DNA from: Cinnamomum chago
Taxonomy: Eukaryota; Streptophyta; Magnoliopsida; Laurales; Lauraceae
DNA: 64,000 nucleotides
Direction of reading: 5' to 3'
Assembly: GCA_038049695.1 (NCBI GenBank)
Contig: CP142455.1
Coordinates: forward strand, 27,317,501-27,381,500
In this document: positions 23,960 to 35,600 of the stretch, one piece after another
How the letters are laid out: every line of letters starts with the position of its first letter
Numbering within the stretch: position 1 is the stretch's first letter
Position numbers and translations under genes: made by a program
Notes under the pieces: generated by a model
Seen by the model: only the letters and a program-made list of their open reading frames with translations
What the model was told of the DNA's origin: nothing
Database searches by the model: none

Positions 23960-25115
23960 CAATTCTTACTGAAACCATGAGCCATAGATAAGACACAAGT
24001 CCTTCAATTGATAAAAGCAACCTTTATTTATATTTTTTTATTATTTCTGATTGAAAAGTGGCCTTTAATTTATTAAAACCAAATTTAATAACTGGGAGAC
24101 ATCTAAATTCCCAATTGGAATTGGATCATACCCAAAGTTTACTTTTAAGCTTTCATTCACTCACCATGGTTATGTACAAATTGGTAGGGGGGAAAATCCA
24201 AGACGAAGTTTCCTGTTTTGTTTCATTTCCAGTTGATGAAATGCTCTCTAGTAAAAACAGAAAGCATGTAAAAGATAAATTAAAAAAAAAGGGAAGAGTG
24301 AATGGGATGAAATCAAGCATATTAAAGACTTAGAGTGCAAGTTCAGTGGATATGAGAAAAAAGATGAGTTGATTAAACTTGAAAATAGATATGTGATAAA
24401 CTTGGACACCTAGTAGCAGACTAGCAGCTATTGAACAAAATAGAGTTTGACTTTAATATAGCAAATATGATCAACATATGTGGCCAAAAAGGATACAATC
24501 TAGTTTGAGTGCTATGATATCATCGCGTTCCCAGAGGAGAAATTTTAAAGTTGCAGTTAGAGCTGGCTTTGTTCTCTGAAGCTAAATATTGTGCAACAAA
24601 GAAGGAAGAAGAGAAAATACTGGTGGCTGAAATGTGTATACTAAGATGAAATTACTATTTTTGACTAAAAAAGATAGCTCAATATTAATTTTTTGAAAAT
24701 GAAACTACAAATTAACAAAAATCTGAAACGACTGCCTCAATTTGTAAAATAGGTGCCCCAATCTGCACTAATCATAGTGAGCCCCATCACTATAACTAAA
24801 AGCCTTAAATAACTTTTAAAGAATACCCACAATCACCCTTAATAACTGCATAATCTGATTTTTTTATTATTTCTGAACACTACAAGTAATTTTTTTTTTC
24901 GGGGTGAATCATTCAATGAAACTTTCTTAGCATGTTACCCTGTTGTGTTGTCCCCGGTTAAATGTAACAAAATCATGCAATGCAACAAACAAAAGATACC
25001 TTGTAGTGTGTCAATAGGCTGTTCCATAATGGCTATTTGCTTAAGACCTTAGGATTCCCCAAAATAACAATACCATGGCGGTTTTCCATTGATATGGTTT
25101 TGCTTAATATGTCAG
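23960..25115. other. CACTA 1 interior, no gene identified
   Basis: AT-rich. The stretch about 24330-24650 has a lysine/glutamate-rich look when read forward (for example LECKFSGYEKKDELIKLENRY and EAKYCATKKEEEKILVAEM), as if from a coiled-coil gene, but stops break it and the parent is not recognised. Confidence 0.35.
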
Positions 25116-25611
25116 GCGCTGCAATCTATCAATAGAGACATATCTTCATCTCTTGATTATAGAAAGAAGCCTAGAGATGGAGTTAGTTATGCTTCTGCAT
25201 TTTATGATGCAGGTACTTTTGCAAAAACCCCCTTTGCTGGCATACCAGAGGCACTTCGCCCCAAACCTGGTCGCTTGTCCAATACCCAACAGCGAGTTTA
25301 TGAGGTAGCACATATTCTATCTATCTGGATGATATAAAAGTTACTTTTGATTTCAATTGTCTTAGCTTATGTCAGTTTACTTTATATTCTACTTTCTTGT
25401 ATATTAGGATTTTGTTAGGTTTCCATGGCAAAATCAGTCAACCCAGAGTTCAAATGCTGTTACTGCTGGTCTTCCTGGTTCATCTGGTGGTTCTGCCAGC
25501 TCTGGCCTCTCTCGCGTTTATGGTTCAAGTTCTGGAAAGCCAAACTCTAACATCTACTCAACTGCACAAATGATTCCAGGGTTCAGTACTGTCCCCCAGT
25601 CATTGGATTGA
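25116..25611 (+). pseudogene. Captured exons of a CNOT1-like gene (CCR4-NOT scaffold)
   Basis: Exon one (25116-25304, CAG before, GTAGCA after) encodes INRDISSSLDYRKKPRDG... PEALRPKPGRLSNTQQRVYE. Exon two (25408-25611, TTAG before) encodes DFVRFPWQNQSTQSSNAV and a serine/glycine-rich tail ending in TGA. The PEALRPKPGRLS-QQRVYEDFVR-PWQNQ block matches my recollection of plant CNOT1, the scaffold of the CCR4-NOT deadenylase complex. Intron 25305-25407 is retained, so capture was from genomic DNA, not mRNA. It is a fragment and cannot make a working protein. Confidence 0.7.
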
Positions 25612-25951
25612 TCTATTCTTTTGCATTGTTCATCTGTGCTTATTTAAGAAGTTAAAGCATTTTTAGAACTTAAAATTTCTTTACTAATAGTATAATTCTT
25701 TTTAGGCCAGTCCCTGAGAAAAGCTATCAGTAGCAGTGGTTATTATTGTATTGTATTGTATTTAGCAGGCATCCAATTATATTGCTGTATAGAGAAAAAA
25801 TCAAATAGTAACTGTTGCACCATCTTTTCTTAATTTTTTGTTGCAAGTCATAAAAAAAATGATTTTTTTTCCATGGGAAACTGTTGCACCAAACAAATAA
25901 AAATGGTTTTCATCTTTTTTGTGTTCAGGATCTTTCATTTTCAGGTCATTG

Positions 25952-26358
25952 ATGTCTAATCTTTCGGGCCTCAACACTGCTGTGGGTGCAAATCCAAATC
26001 CAAACAAGTCCGTCGAGGTAAAATTTTACTTCTACCTCTAAATTTTCATGGAACAGATGCTTACACAATATGTTGTGAATTTGATTGAATCAAGCTTCTC
26101 ATCACAGGTGACTCAGCCGCCAACTGATTCTGTTTCCAACCTTTGCTTCAGTCCTAGAGGCAATTTCCTTGTGGCTACTTCCTGGGATAATCAGGTCTTT
26201 ACTCCCATTCTCTTCTTCTTGGTCATCTATGGATCTATTTTTATCTGTTGGCTGAAATTATCCCTTTCTATTGTGTAAATAAATGAAAGGTGAGATGTTG
26301 GGAGATACTCCAGACAGGAAGCAGTGTACCAAAAGCAGTGATATCCCATGACCAACCA
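25952..26358 (+). pseudogene. Captured first exons of a RAE1-like gene (mRNA export WD40 protein)
   Basis: ATG 25952 opens MSNLSGLNTAVGANPNPNKS to a GTAAAA donor at 26018. The second exon (26108-26194) has VTQPPTDSVSNLCFSP and NFLVATSWDNQ. The third (26289-26358) has VRCWEILQTGSSVPKAVISH then DQP. This is the start of the RAE1 WD40 propeller, including the natural start codon, with introns kept. It lies 340 bases after the CNOT1-like exons on the same strand. The rest of the gene is absent. Confidence 0.8.
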
Positions 26359-26459
26359 GTATGAAATAATGAATGAATTTTGTGACTTTTTTTTTTTATA
26401 ATGTTGTGGACAGTGAATGAACAGTTTGGGCTAAAATGCGGGCCTAAATTCTCTTTAGG

Positions 26460-26990
26460 TTTTGTATAAAGATTTATGTGATTTATGTGGGCTGTGCAGG
26501 GTGGTGCAGCAGGTGGGCTGTGCAGGTGGGTGTGTGCAGGGTGGTGCAGCAGGTGGGTGCGTGCAAGGAAGGTGTGCAAGGGGATGTGGTGGGGAGATGA
26601 AGAGCAGGTGGGGTTCAGGGGGCTGGGACAGTGGCTATGCAAGCCGGGTGGTGATGGCAGTGCAGTGGGTGGTTGTGAGGGAGAGGAAGAAAGGACGAGA
26701 AAGAGAAGGGAAAGAAAAGAATGGAGAAGGAGATGGTGATGGTGTCGGCATGCAGTGGAGGTGCAGCGGGTACAGGTGGCAGGGGGAGGAAGAAAGGAAG
26801 GAGAGAAGTGGGGGAAGCAAGAGAAGAAAAGGAAAGGGAGAGGGACGTGCACAGGCATGGGTGCAGGGGAGAAGGAGAGAAGAGAGGGGGGAAAGAAATA
26901 AAGAAGAGGAGGCAGTGGGTGTGCAGGTGAGTGTGTGCAGGGTGGTGCAGCTAGTGGGTGTGTGCAGGTGGTGGAAGAGGAGGAATTAAA
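26460..26990. repeat. G/A- and TGCAGG-rich low-complexity block
   Basis: Repeats of GTGCAGGGTGGTGCAGCAGGTGG occur at both ends (26497-26560 and 26920-26975) around a purine-rich GAGAAG core. Long open frames on both strands here are compositional, not genes. Confidence 0.7.
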
Positions 26991-27239
26991 CCTTTTCCAA
27001 AAGTTCTGGGTTGATTTTGAGTTATATGTGTTATGTATTTCTAAATATTGTAAATTGCACATTTAAATTCAAGTTAGTACATTGATTTTTTAAATAAAGT
27101 AACAGATGACGTGTGATATTAATGTGCAGGTGTGAATGCTACCATTTATGGTTTTTTTTTGTGATTTAAAAAAAATGAATTTAATGGCAACTACAAAAAA
27201 TTACGGTGAAATTATTTAAAAAATGATAATAATAATTAA

Positions 27240-27740
27240 ATTAGGGATGGTTCCAAATTGTCATTTAGCATAGTAAAAACTGATCCAATATCAAAAATTA
27301 GAATTTGGAATGATTTTAGAAATTTTGAAAGTTTTTAAAAGCGTTCCAAAATAGACTAACTAATTGGGACACTTAAAATTGGAACGGTTCTACAAAATCT
27401 GAAAGTGTTTATAACTTTATCAAAATTCTAAATTTGGAACGGTTTTGGAAAATATAAGTGTTTAGGACCGTTCCAAAAAGGACTACAACCATTCCAAATT
27501 TTTGTATTTGGAACGGTAAAGGGTCATTTGGCAGTGTTAAGAACTGTCTCAACATTCAACATTTGGAACGGCTCTAAGAATATTGGAACGGTTTTCAACA
27601 TTTCCTAAAGTTTGAATTTGGCGCGGTTTAGAGCCGTTCCAATGGTTTAGGAACATGGCGATTAGCAGCGGATTTGGACCGTTCCAATTTCTCATAGGAA
27701 CGGTTTTGAACACTTCTTGTTCGCTGTTTTTGGTGTAGTG
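27240..27740 (+). repeat. Right subterminal array and terminal inverted repeat of CACTA 1
   Basis: GGAACGGT or its complement ACCGTTCC occurs at least nine times between about 27375 and 27720, with related GGTTCCA forms before, ending with the complement of CACTACACCAAAAAC. Such arrays are the usual transposase-binding regions of CACTA ends. Confidence 0.85.
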
Positions 27741-28151
27741 AGAACTCCAATACTAATTCTGGTATTTTCCTGTGATTGAACCATCGGAAAAAGTACCGCT
27801 CTATTAACATTTGATCAATGGGGCTCATAAAATGATTTTAGGGTTGGTTTAGGGGACAAAAAAAGATTAAGAAAAGAGAAAAGAACTTGTCATAAGGTCA
27901 TTTTTTTTTCAAACGAAAAAATTTATGGAGAAGATTTGATTGAAAGAAATATGAAAAACTTGTATGCTATTTTGAACTATTCAAATCTTCATGTGCATTT
28001 TTAAAAATAAGGTAAAAGTTTTATAGTTTTTTTTGAAAATTTTCCTTTTAAAAATAGGTTACGTACATAGAAAGCGTTTAAGAAGTGACCACCTATCACA
28101 AATAGTAACATCAAAATCTAATTGGATGAAATAGTTGGGCCTATTGTAAAA
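27741..28151. other. Spacer between the two CACTA elements, no gene seen
   Basis: AT-rich 411-bp stretch with no coding or repeat features recognised. Confidence 0.6.
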
Positions 28152-28880
28152 CACTACAACAATATGCACTTTTAGCGACGTTTTTTAGCGACACTTTTAT
28201 AAATCGTCGGTAAAAGTCCTACTTTTACCGACGGTTATACAAAAAACGTCGGTAAAAGTGTGACTTTTACCGAGGTTTTCCTTAAAAACGTCGGCAAAGT
28301 GCAATCTGGAACATAGGGAAGTGAAAAGGAGAGATTATTACCGACGAATTAGAAAACGTCGGTAAAATGACTTTTAGCGACGTTTTATTTGTTTTATCGA
28401 CGACAAAAAACGTCGGAAAAGTCTTTTTATTGTTTATTTATTTTTCTATTTTATTTTACCGACGAAAAAAAATGTCGGTAAAGTCTTTTTTATTTATTTT
28501 TTATTTTCTATTTTCATTTGCCGACGAAAATAAAACGTCGGTAAAGTATTTTATGTTTTATTTTTTTTACTTTTGCCAACGAAAAATAAGCGTCGGGAAA
28601 GTTCAATTTTCTTATGAACCGAAAAATAAATGAACGTTTAACGACGTTTTTTATAAAACGTCGGTAAATATTAATCTTATATTTAGAAATTTTAAAATCG
28701 TTGACATTTACCAACGAATTATATTTTTTACCGACAAAAATTAGCGTCGGAATAGTTATTACCGACGTTTTTATAAAACGTCGGTAAAAGTTGATTAACT
28801 TTTCATTTGTTTTAATTAATGAATATAATAATTTTTACCAACGAAAAGTGGTTTTGGGTGATGAAATTTAAACGTCGGTA
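28152..28880 (+). repeat. Left subterminal array of CACTA 2
   Basis: About a dozen ACCGACG...CGTCGGTAAA pairs alternate in orientation, with TTTTAGCGACG next to the end. Each adjacent pair can fold into a short hairpin. The same motifs in mirror order fill the right end. Confidence 0.9.
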
Positions 28881-28989
28881 AATCTTCTGTTTTCCCTCCC
28901 CCACCGAAAAACCCCTCTTTTCCTCTTTTCAGCCCCCTTTTACGTTTTTTCACTCTCTCCTCTGTTCAAAGCCCTCTTTCCACTCTCTC

Positions 28990-29515
28990 ACCTGCTCACC
29001 TCTCTCTCTCTATCTCTCGATTGGCGCTCTCTCTCTCTCTAGATCTGTTCTTCTCTCTCTCGATTGGCCCTCTCTCTCTCTCTCTCGATCGGCTGTCTCT
29101 CGTTCACTCTCGCTCCCTCACTCGATCTCTCTCTCACTCGCCCACTCTCGCTCCCTCACTTGATCTCTCTGCTCTGTCTCTCTCTCACTCTCTCTCTCGC
29201 TCGCTCTCTGTCGGTGGAGCCCTCTGCTCTCTCTCGCTCTGCTCTGTCTCTCTCTCTCTCGCTCGCTCTTTCTCGCTCTGCTTTGTCTCTCTCTCTCTCT
29301 CTATCGCTCTCGCTCTCTCGATCTGCACATTATCTCTTTCTCTCTCTCTCTCTCTCGATCTGCTCTGTCTCTCTCTCTCTCTCTCGCTCTGCTCTGTCTC
29401 TCTCTCTCTCTCGCTCGCTCTCTCTCACTCTGCTCTGTCTCACTCTCCCTCGCTCTCGCTCTCTCGACGCTTCAATTTGTCTTTCTCTCTCGCGGCTGCC
29501 ACTGCTCGGAGATCT
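28990..29515 (+). repeat. CT/GA microsatellite
   Basis: CTCTCTCT runs interrupted by CGATC, GCTCG and TCTGCTCTGTCT cover over 500 bp. The long serine/leucine and arginine/glutamate frames here are artefacts of the repeat. It lies just inside the left subterminal array, where a 5' leader would be expected. Confidence 0.9.
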
Positions 29516-30051
29516 CTGCCATTTCTGTCTCTGCAGGGAGGAAAGCCCTATGTCGATTGAAAGGAAAGAAGAAAACGAGGGGAAGAAAATGAAGAAGAAG
29601 AAGAGAAGAAATCGGACGAGTCTATAGGACACCATCGCATCGCCATACCACTCTCGACTGAGGCACCCCAAATCAAATGGATTGTAAATTTTAATCCATC
29701 CAACTGTTGTGAATTCTGCTATGCATTTACACCAGGGTTCTGTTTCTGTTTTTATTTTTTTTAATGATTGGGTTAGTTTTGCTTTTGCTCTTGATTGAGA
29801 TTGGTTTGATGTTTAGCTTCTGTAGTTTTTGGTTGCATCCCTATGCCTAGTTGTGAGAGCATTCTGATTCCCCATTGTTAACGATAGCTTAAATACAGGA
29901 AGACGGCATAAAACAAACCAGATTTTGTATGGTACAAAAATAACTAAACCCCACAAAGTTCCATCATTTTACACCAAATCCCATAAATGCAAGCATGCAA
30001 TTTCAGTTCAATCTTCTTGAGTTCCAAAGAAGAGTCTTCATGTTGACTTTC
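29516..30051. other. CACTA 2 interior, nothing recognised
   Basis: A purine-rich segment (29560-29610) is followed by AT-rich sequence. No exon with a recognisable product. Confidence 0.5.
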
Positions 30052-30324
30052 TCACCTGGGACGTTTTGCAACCAAGGGAAAAGATACCCTTTGTGGAGGC
30101 TGTTGCTGCTGGTCCGTCTTTTGCTCCTGGGAAGTGTTTGGATTTGCCCCCTCTTCATCTTCTTCTGTTTCTTCAACTGCTTGTGCAGACCGCTTCCTTG
30201 GGATTGCAAGTTGGTAGTTAGGGCTGATCAATGTATCCTGTTCCGGGGGGAGTGGGATACCAGGCCCTGCAATAGATTTTGGCAGTGGAATCTTGTTCCT
30301 ACTCCGAGCTAGCTCAAGTAAGAC
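30052..30324 (-). pseudogene. Captured last exon of a TAF9-like gene (TFIID subunit)
   Basis: On the minus strand, after an ATTCAG acceptor, 90 codons run without interruption from [20 protein letters not shown] (30324) through [20 protein letters not shown], an acidic and glutamine-rich stretch, to [12 protein letters not shown] and TGA at 30052. This matches the C-terminal third of plant TAF9 as I know it. The exon has no stop or frameshift. The histone-fold exons that should precede it are not found to the right, where intron-like sequence and then the LINE follow. It is opposite to the plus-strand mobile genes nearby. Confidence 0.8.
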
Positions 30325-30605
30325 CTGAATTAGACCACATTCACATGACTTTGTTACTAATTATGCAAGTATTTTCAGTGTATAGAGACACGAAAGAAAT
30401 GATCAGGAAAAGTAGAATATTATGACAACTTGAGGCCTCATATAGTATGAGTCAACAACATGGTAATATTGTGAAGTCCATTCAAACCACAATTAAAATC
30501 TCGGGGTAGGAAGGGAACGCTTGTCATGGATGAGGTTTCATGATGGTGGCTATCAATTTAAACGCTCCAAAATTTTAAAAATCAAAACTTAGATTTATAC
30601 AAATC
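30325..30605. other. Intron-like flank of the TAF9-like exon, no gene
   Basis: AT-rich sequence directly beyond the acceptor of the TAF9-like exon. No further TAF9 exon was seen. Confidence 0.5.
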
Positions 30606-30622
30606 AATGGTGAATACAGGTT
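30606..30622. repeat. Target site duplication, left copy, of the full-length LINE
   Basis: AATGGTGAATACAGGTT here is repeated exactly at 36422-36438 after the poly-A tail (the leading A's overlap the tail). Confidence 0.95.
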
Positions 30623-30671
30623 AGGTTCGACAGATTACTCTCTCAGTTGAGTGTAGTCATTTTTTGAGGAG

Positions 30672-32653
30672 ATGAGTTTTGAAATCCAGCCTCTGACACA
30701 CCTTCCCGCCCAAACCCAACCACTTTACCCGACCACCATTTCAGGCCAACCACCACCCTCCCTACATCCGGCCACCCACCAACCTTATCTGACCAACTCC
30801 ACAGGTCATCCACCACCCCCCTCCCTCTAGCCCTGCATTCCTTTTCCCTGAGTGCTTCCCCTGTTCAGCCTTTGTCTCCTCATCCCCTTCTTCCCCACCC
30901 TCCCTCTGCTCAGACCCAGCCTGCAGCTTCCAGTGGCCCCCAACCTTTCTCATTTCAGCCTCACCTCTTCCCCCCTCTTCCTTCTCAGTCCTCCCCTGCT
31001 CTCCTTTCCCCTGCGCCAGTTCCTTCAGACACTTCCGCCATCGTCAACAATGCCTCTCCTTCCCCTCCCCTACAGCAATCCTTTGCTAACCTCTTCTCTG
31101 CGTCTCCTTTCCCCTCACTCTTTGGCCCTCCGACCCTCCTTGCGTCTCTCCCTGTTCCAACGTGGAGCAATGGTAAGCCTTCTCTCACCATCCCTCTAAC
31201 AATGCTTAACTCTAGTAAAGAGTCCTTCTCCTTTGCAGTAATAGGTAGATTTGTAGGCAAGCGTCCTTCCCTTGAATGGGTGGAGGAGCAAGCTCAGCAC
31301 TGGCCGTTATCCAGACCATGTATGGTCTCCCTCACCACCAAAGGATACTTCATTTTTCGGCTAAACTCCCCAGCAGACAAAGCCACCATCCTCAGTCTTT
31401 CTCCCTTATCTATTGATAAGAAAAAAGTCTTCTTCCTCCCTTGGTCCCCTGGACAAGATGAAACAGCCTGGCCTTCCTTAGCCCCAGTCTGGATTAGACT
31501 GTCTGGCATGCCTTACCACTGCTGGAGCCAACATATCATCCTCTCCCTAGCCAACTCCATAGGGCAACCTCTCAAGCTTGACACCATTACAATGGCTCAG
31601 CGTATTCTATCCTTTGCTAGAGTTCTAGTCAACTTAGACCTCTCCAAACCTAAGCCTTCTTCCATTTTGGTTAACTTCCAAGGGGAAGGTGAACATGAAA
31701 TTTCAGTGACCTATGAACATTGTCCTTGTTCCTTTTGTCTCTCCCCAGGTCATGGCCAGACGTCCTGTCCACTTTCTAGGAAGGCCTCTGCTAGTACTCA
31801 CACAGGCAACCAGGACTCCTCTAGTGCCTTGCTAACTAACTCCACTCCTGGTCTGCAAGCAATACTTTCTGGCCCTCCCCCTACAGTGGTCTCAAATCCT
31901 CCCCCCCCCCCAATTCTCTCTAGCCCTCCTCCTCCTGTCACCTTAACCTCCCCCCCTCCTCCTGTCACCTTAACCCCCCCCCCCCTTCCTCCCTCCGCTC
32001 CCAACCTAGCTTCTTCTTGTAGTCCCCCCCCCCCTTCAGGGCTCCTTCTCCACCCTCCAGTGGCCTCAACCCACTGCCCCTGCTCTGCTCCCAGCCTTTC
32101 CTATCCCCCAACCCTTCCTATCCTTCCTTCTCCCAATCCCTCCCCAGCCCAGAGTAATAAGGATACCACTCAGATGGCCACCCCCCCTCCATTAATGACC
32201 TCCCATATGATGTTGTCACTGCCATTCTCCAGAAAATACCAGCACCCTCCATTGATCTCTCTAATCCTTTCTCTATCCTAGACCACTGCTCTCTCCTTGA
32301 TCAAGTGGACAACCCTTCTACCTATGGTCGCAACCTTCTAGCCTTCTCTGAAGGAAACTCCTACTCAGAGCTGCCCCCTGGCTTTGAGTCCCCCCTTGAT
32401 CTCCCTGCCCCAGTTCCCCCCCCTTCCCCATCCCATAGCTGAATCTAGCTCTCCCATTTTAAGCTCTGCTGCTCCTGTTCCCCTTAACTCTATGACAATA
32501 TCCCCCTCCGCAGTAGTCAATCCTCCCCCCTCCATCAACCACAGAGGTAAAATCAATAAAGGTAAACCTCCCTCAGTCCCAGCTCCCTCATCTGGCCCAA
32601 TCACCAGAAGATCTAGAGGCAAGATCACTCCCCCCAACCTTTCTCCATGTTAA
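30672..32653 (+). pseudogene. LINE ORF1 (nucleic-acid-binding protein), frameshifted
   Basis: ATG 30672 opens a proline-rich frame to a TAG at 30828; the body continues in another frame from about 30683-32281. The conserved part is a DUF4283-like domain (AVIGRFVGKRPSLEWVEEQ, GYFIFRLNS, PVWIRLSGMPYHCW, LVNLDLSKPKP). It is followed by a CCHC knuckle CSFCLSPGHGQTSC. A long proline-rich tail with many C runs follows. Further frame changes occur near 32185 and 32430, then SINHRGKINKGKPP leads to a TAA overlapping the ORF2 start. All breaks are near C-rich runs, so indels in homopolymers or assembly errors are likely. The protein would coat LINE RNA. Confidence 0.75.
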
Positions 32654-35600
32654 AAGTTTTCTATTGGAATTGTAGGGGCATTGCAAACTGCCCCACCCAA
32701 CGTTCTCTGGCCAATATGATTCGTAATCACTCTCCTGATATAATCTTTATTTCTGAACCAATGACCTCCCCTTCCCCAGCCATCTCCCTCAGCTGGTCCA
32801 GGTTTGGCTTTGACTCCTTTCACTCTAATGGCTCATCCTCCCCCCTTCCCCCTAACCTCTGGTGCTTATCTAAATCTACTCACCACCTTTCCATCACAGT
32901 CAAAGACTTCTCTTCTCAGCATCTTACAATGCTCCTCCATAACAACTCCTCAGGCGTCTCTACTGCCATCACTGGCGTTTATGGCTCTACCAATCCATCC
33001 CTTAGAAAGGACCTTTGGGCAGTCCTCATTGATTCCTCCACTTCCTCCCTTCCCTGGTGCTTTATAGGGGATTTTAATGCAACTCTTAGCCACGCTGACA
33101 AGCTCAGCATTTGTCCTCCTACAGCCTCTTCCCTCAAAGCTTTCCAAACTGCTGTGCTGCAAGCAGGTCTTCTTGAAACCAAGTTTGTAAGGAATAGATT
33201 CACCTGGTCTAACAACAGACAAGGATCCTCCTATGTGGCTGCTCGACTTGACAGAGCTTTGGTCAACTCCTCCTGGCTCAGCCACTACAGAGATCCCTTC
33301 ACCCTCCACCTTCCCAGAATTTCCTCTGACCACAGCCCTATCCTCTTAACTCATCACACTCAAGGACCCTGCTCTACTCCCCCTTTCAAATTTGAAAATA
33401 AATGGCTGTCCCACCCCACCTTCCTTGCCACAGTTAAATCCAGCTGGGACTTACCTATAGCCGGAGATCCTCAATTCACCCTTGCTAACAAACTCAGAGC
33501 CCTCAAGCAGACCCTTAGACAATGGAGTAAGTCCACTTATGGCAACCTCATTCAGAATATCAAAGCTGCTGAGGCCAAAGTTCTAGACTGCCAGCAGCTT
33601 CATGACTCAGCTCCCTCGGACACCTCTAGTGCTAGCCTTTTCTCAGCCAAAGCAGAGCTCCATGATGCTCTCTCTGCCCATGAAATTCATTGGAAACAAA
33701 GATCCAGGATACAATGGCTGAAAGAGGGAGATCAGAATACTAAATTCTTCCACTTAGCAGCCAAGGCCAGGAGCTCATTCAACTCCATCCACCAGCTCTC
33801 CATTGATGGTTCTATCACAGAAGACCAAGCCACCATTCAATCCCATGCAGTGGAATTCTTTTCCAATCTTTTCAAGCCTCAGGACAGTCTAGTAATGCCC
33901 TCCCTTTTCCAAGTTAGTAGTCCTAAGGTTTCAGCTTCAGAGAATGCATTGCTCACTGCTGTTCCTTCTCCTGATGAGATTAAAGTGGCTGTCTTCTCCC
34001 TCAACAAGAACAGCTCCCCTGGCCCGGATGGATTCAACGGAGCTTTCTTCACTGCCTCTTGGAGTATCATAGGTCAGTCGGTCATAGCTGCTGTGCAGCA
34101 CTTTTTCCTTTCAAAAAGGATCCACAGAGCTACCAATACCTTTTTCCTAGCCTTAATCCCCAAGTCCAGCTCTCCTACCTCCCTAACAGATTTCAGACCT
34201 CTCAGCTTACTGAACTTTTCCTACAAAATCCTCACCAAAATCCTATCTACCAGGCTGGCTGCCATCATCCCTAAATTGATCTCCCCCCACCAAGCTGCTT
34301 TCATCAAAGGAAGGAACATCCAGCAGCATTCAGCACTGGCCTTTGAACTCTTCCAGAAGCTGAACTCCAAGTTTAACAAAGGATCCATTTGCCTTAAGCT
34401 AGACATCTCTAAGGACTTTGATAAGTTAAATTGGACTTTCCTTTTCACAGCTCTCCTTTTCTTTAACTTCTCTGAGACGTGGATCTCCCTGATTAAAGAA
34501 TGCATCTGCACATCTAAGGGCTCAGTGCTTCTCAATAGAATGCCTCATGGTTTCTTTAGCTCTTCATGTGGCCTCAGACAGGGAGACCCCTTGTCTCCCT
34601 ATCTGTTCATCCTTGCAGAGGAAATACTGAGTCTCAACTTGTCTAACCTCCTTAAGCAAGGTCTTCTTCTTCCCCTGTCCAAAGTTCCCGCCACCCCCTG
34701 CCATTTACTTTATGCAGATGACATCCTCCTCTTCTTGAAAGGAGCAACCTCAAGTGTTCTTATTCTCCAGGACCTCCTGGAGTCCTATCAGGCAGCCTCT
34801 GGGCAATCCTTCAATCTCCAGAAGAGTCAGTTGTTCCTTGGTAAATGCAGCTTGAGAAGGAAGAGAAGGATCAGTTCCATCCTCGACATTCCAGTTGCCT
34901 CCACTCATCTCAAATACCTGGGTACCCCGATCTGTTTTGGCACCCCAAAAAGGATTCATTTCCTTCCTCTGCTGGATGCTGTCCAGACCAAGCTCACTGC
35001 TTGGAAGGCTAAAACTTTATCCTTTGCAGGCCGTCTGATTCTCATAAAGCATGTCATCTCGAGTCTCCCAATTCACCTTGCAGCAGTCATTCCCTTGCCT
35101 GCTTCGATTTGCAAGGAGATAGAGAGATTAATGAGGCATTTCCTCTGGTCAGGGAATGCTCTCAGCCACAAACTCAATTATGTCAGCTGGGCAACAGTTA
35201 CTCTTCCTAAAGCTGAAGGTGGCTTGGGCATCCGGAAGCTATCAGAGATTAATTCAGCCTCTTTCCTTAAGCTGGGATGGCAAGCTGCTACTTCTCAGAC
35301 TTTGTGGTCCTCCTGGTTCAAGAACATGTACTTCAAATTCCGGCCCATCTGGAGTTCGGACAACTCCTCCTATGGATCATGCATTTGGAAGAAAATCAAA
35401 CATCTAGCTCCCCTCCTTCATCAAGGCAGCTTCTGGGTAGTTGGCAACGGCCAGGACATCAATGTTTGGCATGATTCCTGGTCTGCTGGTGTCCCCATAT
35501 CTGCTTGCTTTCCTGGCCTTCACTTTCCAAGGGATCATCGTCTCTCCTCTCTCTTCCAAGCTGGCTCCTGGACCATTCCGGAAGTTCTGCCAGTTGCGGT

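Larger units (their letters stand above)
13059..27740 (+). mobile_element. CACTA element 1, autonomous-type but decayed, with captured gene fragments
   Basis: Perfect 15-bp terminal inverted repeats CACTACACCAAAAAC (13059-13073 and the complement 27726-27740) are flanked by the 3-bp target duplication AGA (13056-13058, 27741-27743), as expected for the CACTA (En/Spm) superfamily. Inside, in order, are a leader region, a TNP2-type transposase gene, a second Ptta/En/Spm-type gene, captured exons, and a right subterminal array of GGAACGGT motifs. Both transposase genes carry stops, so the copy is probably not self-mobile. Confidence 0.95.

Noticed and set aside
26268-27062. 264-codon Pro/His/Ser-rich minus-strand frame
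   Set aside because: It spans the G/A- and GCAGG-rich low-complexity block and the RAE1-like third exon on the other strand; composition explains it.
29021-29671. Long Ser/Leu-rich and Arg/Glu-rich open frames on both strands
   Set aside because: They are read-throughs of the CT/GA microsatellite; the codons simply repeat the dinucleotide.
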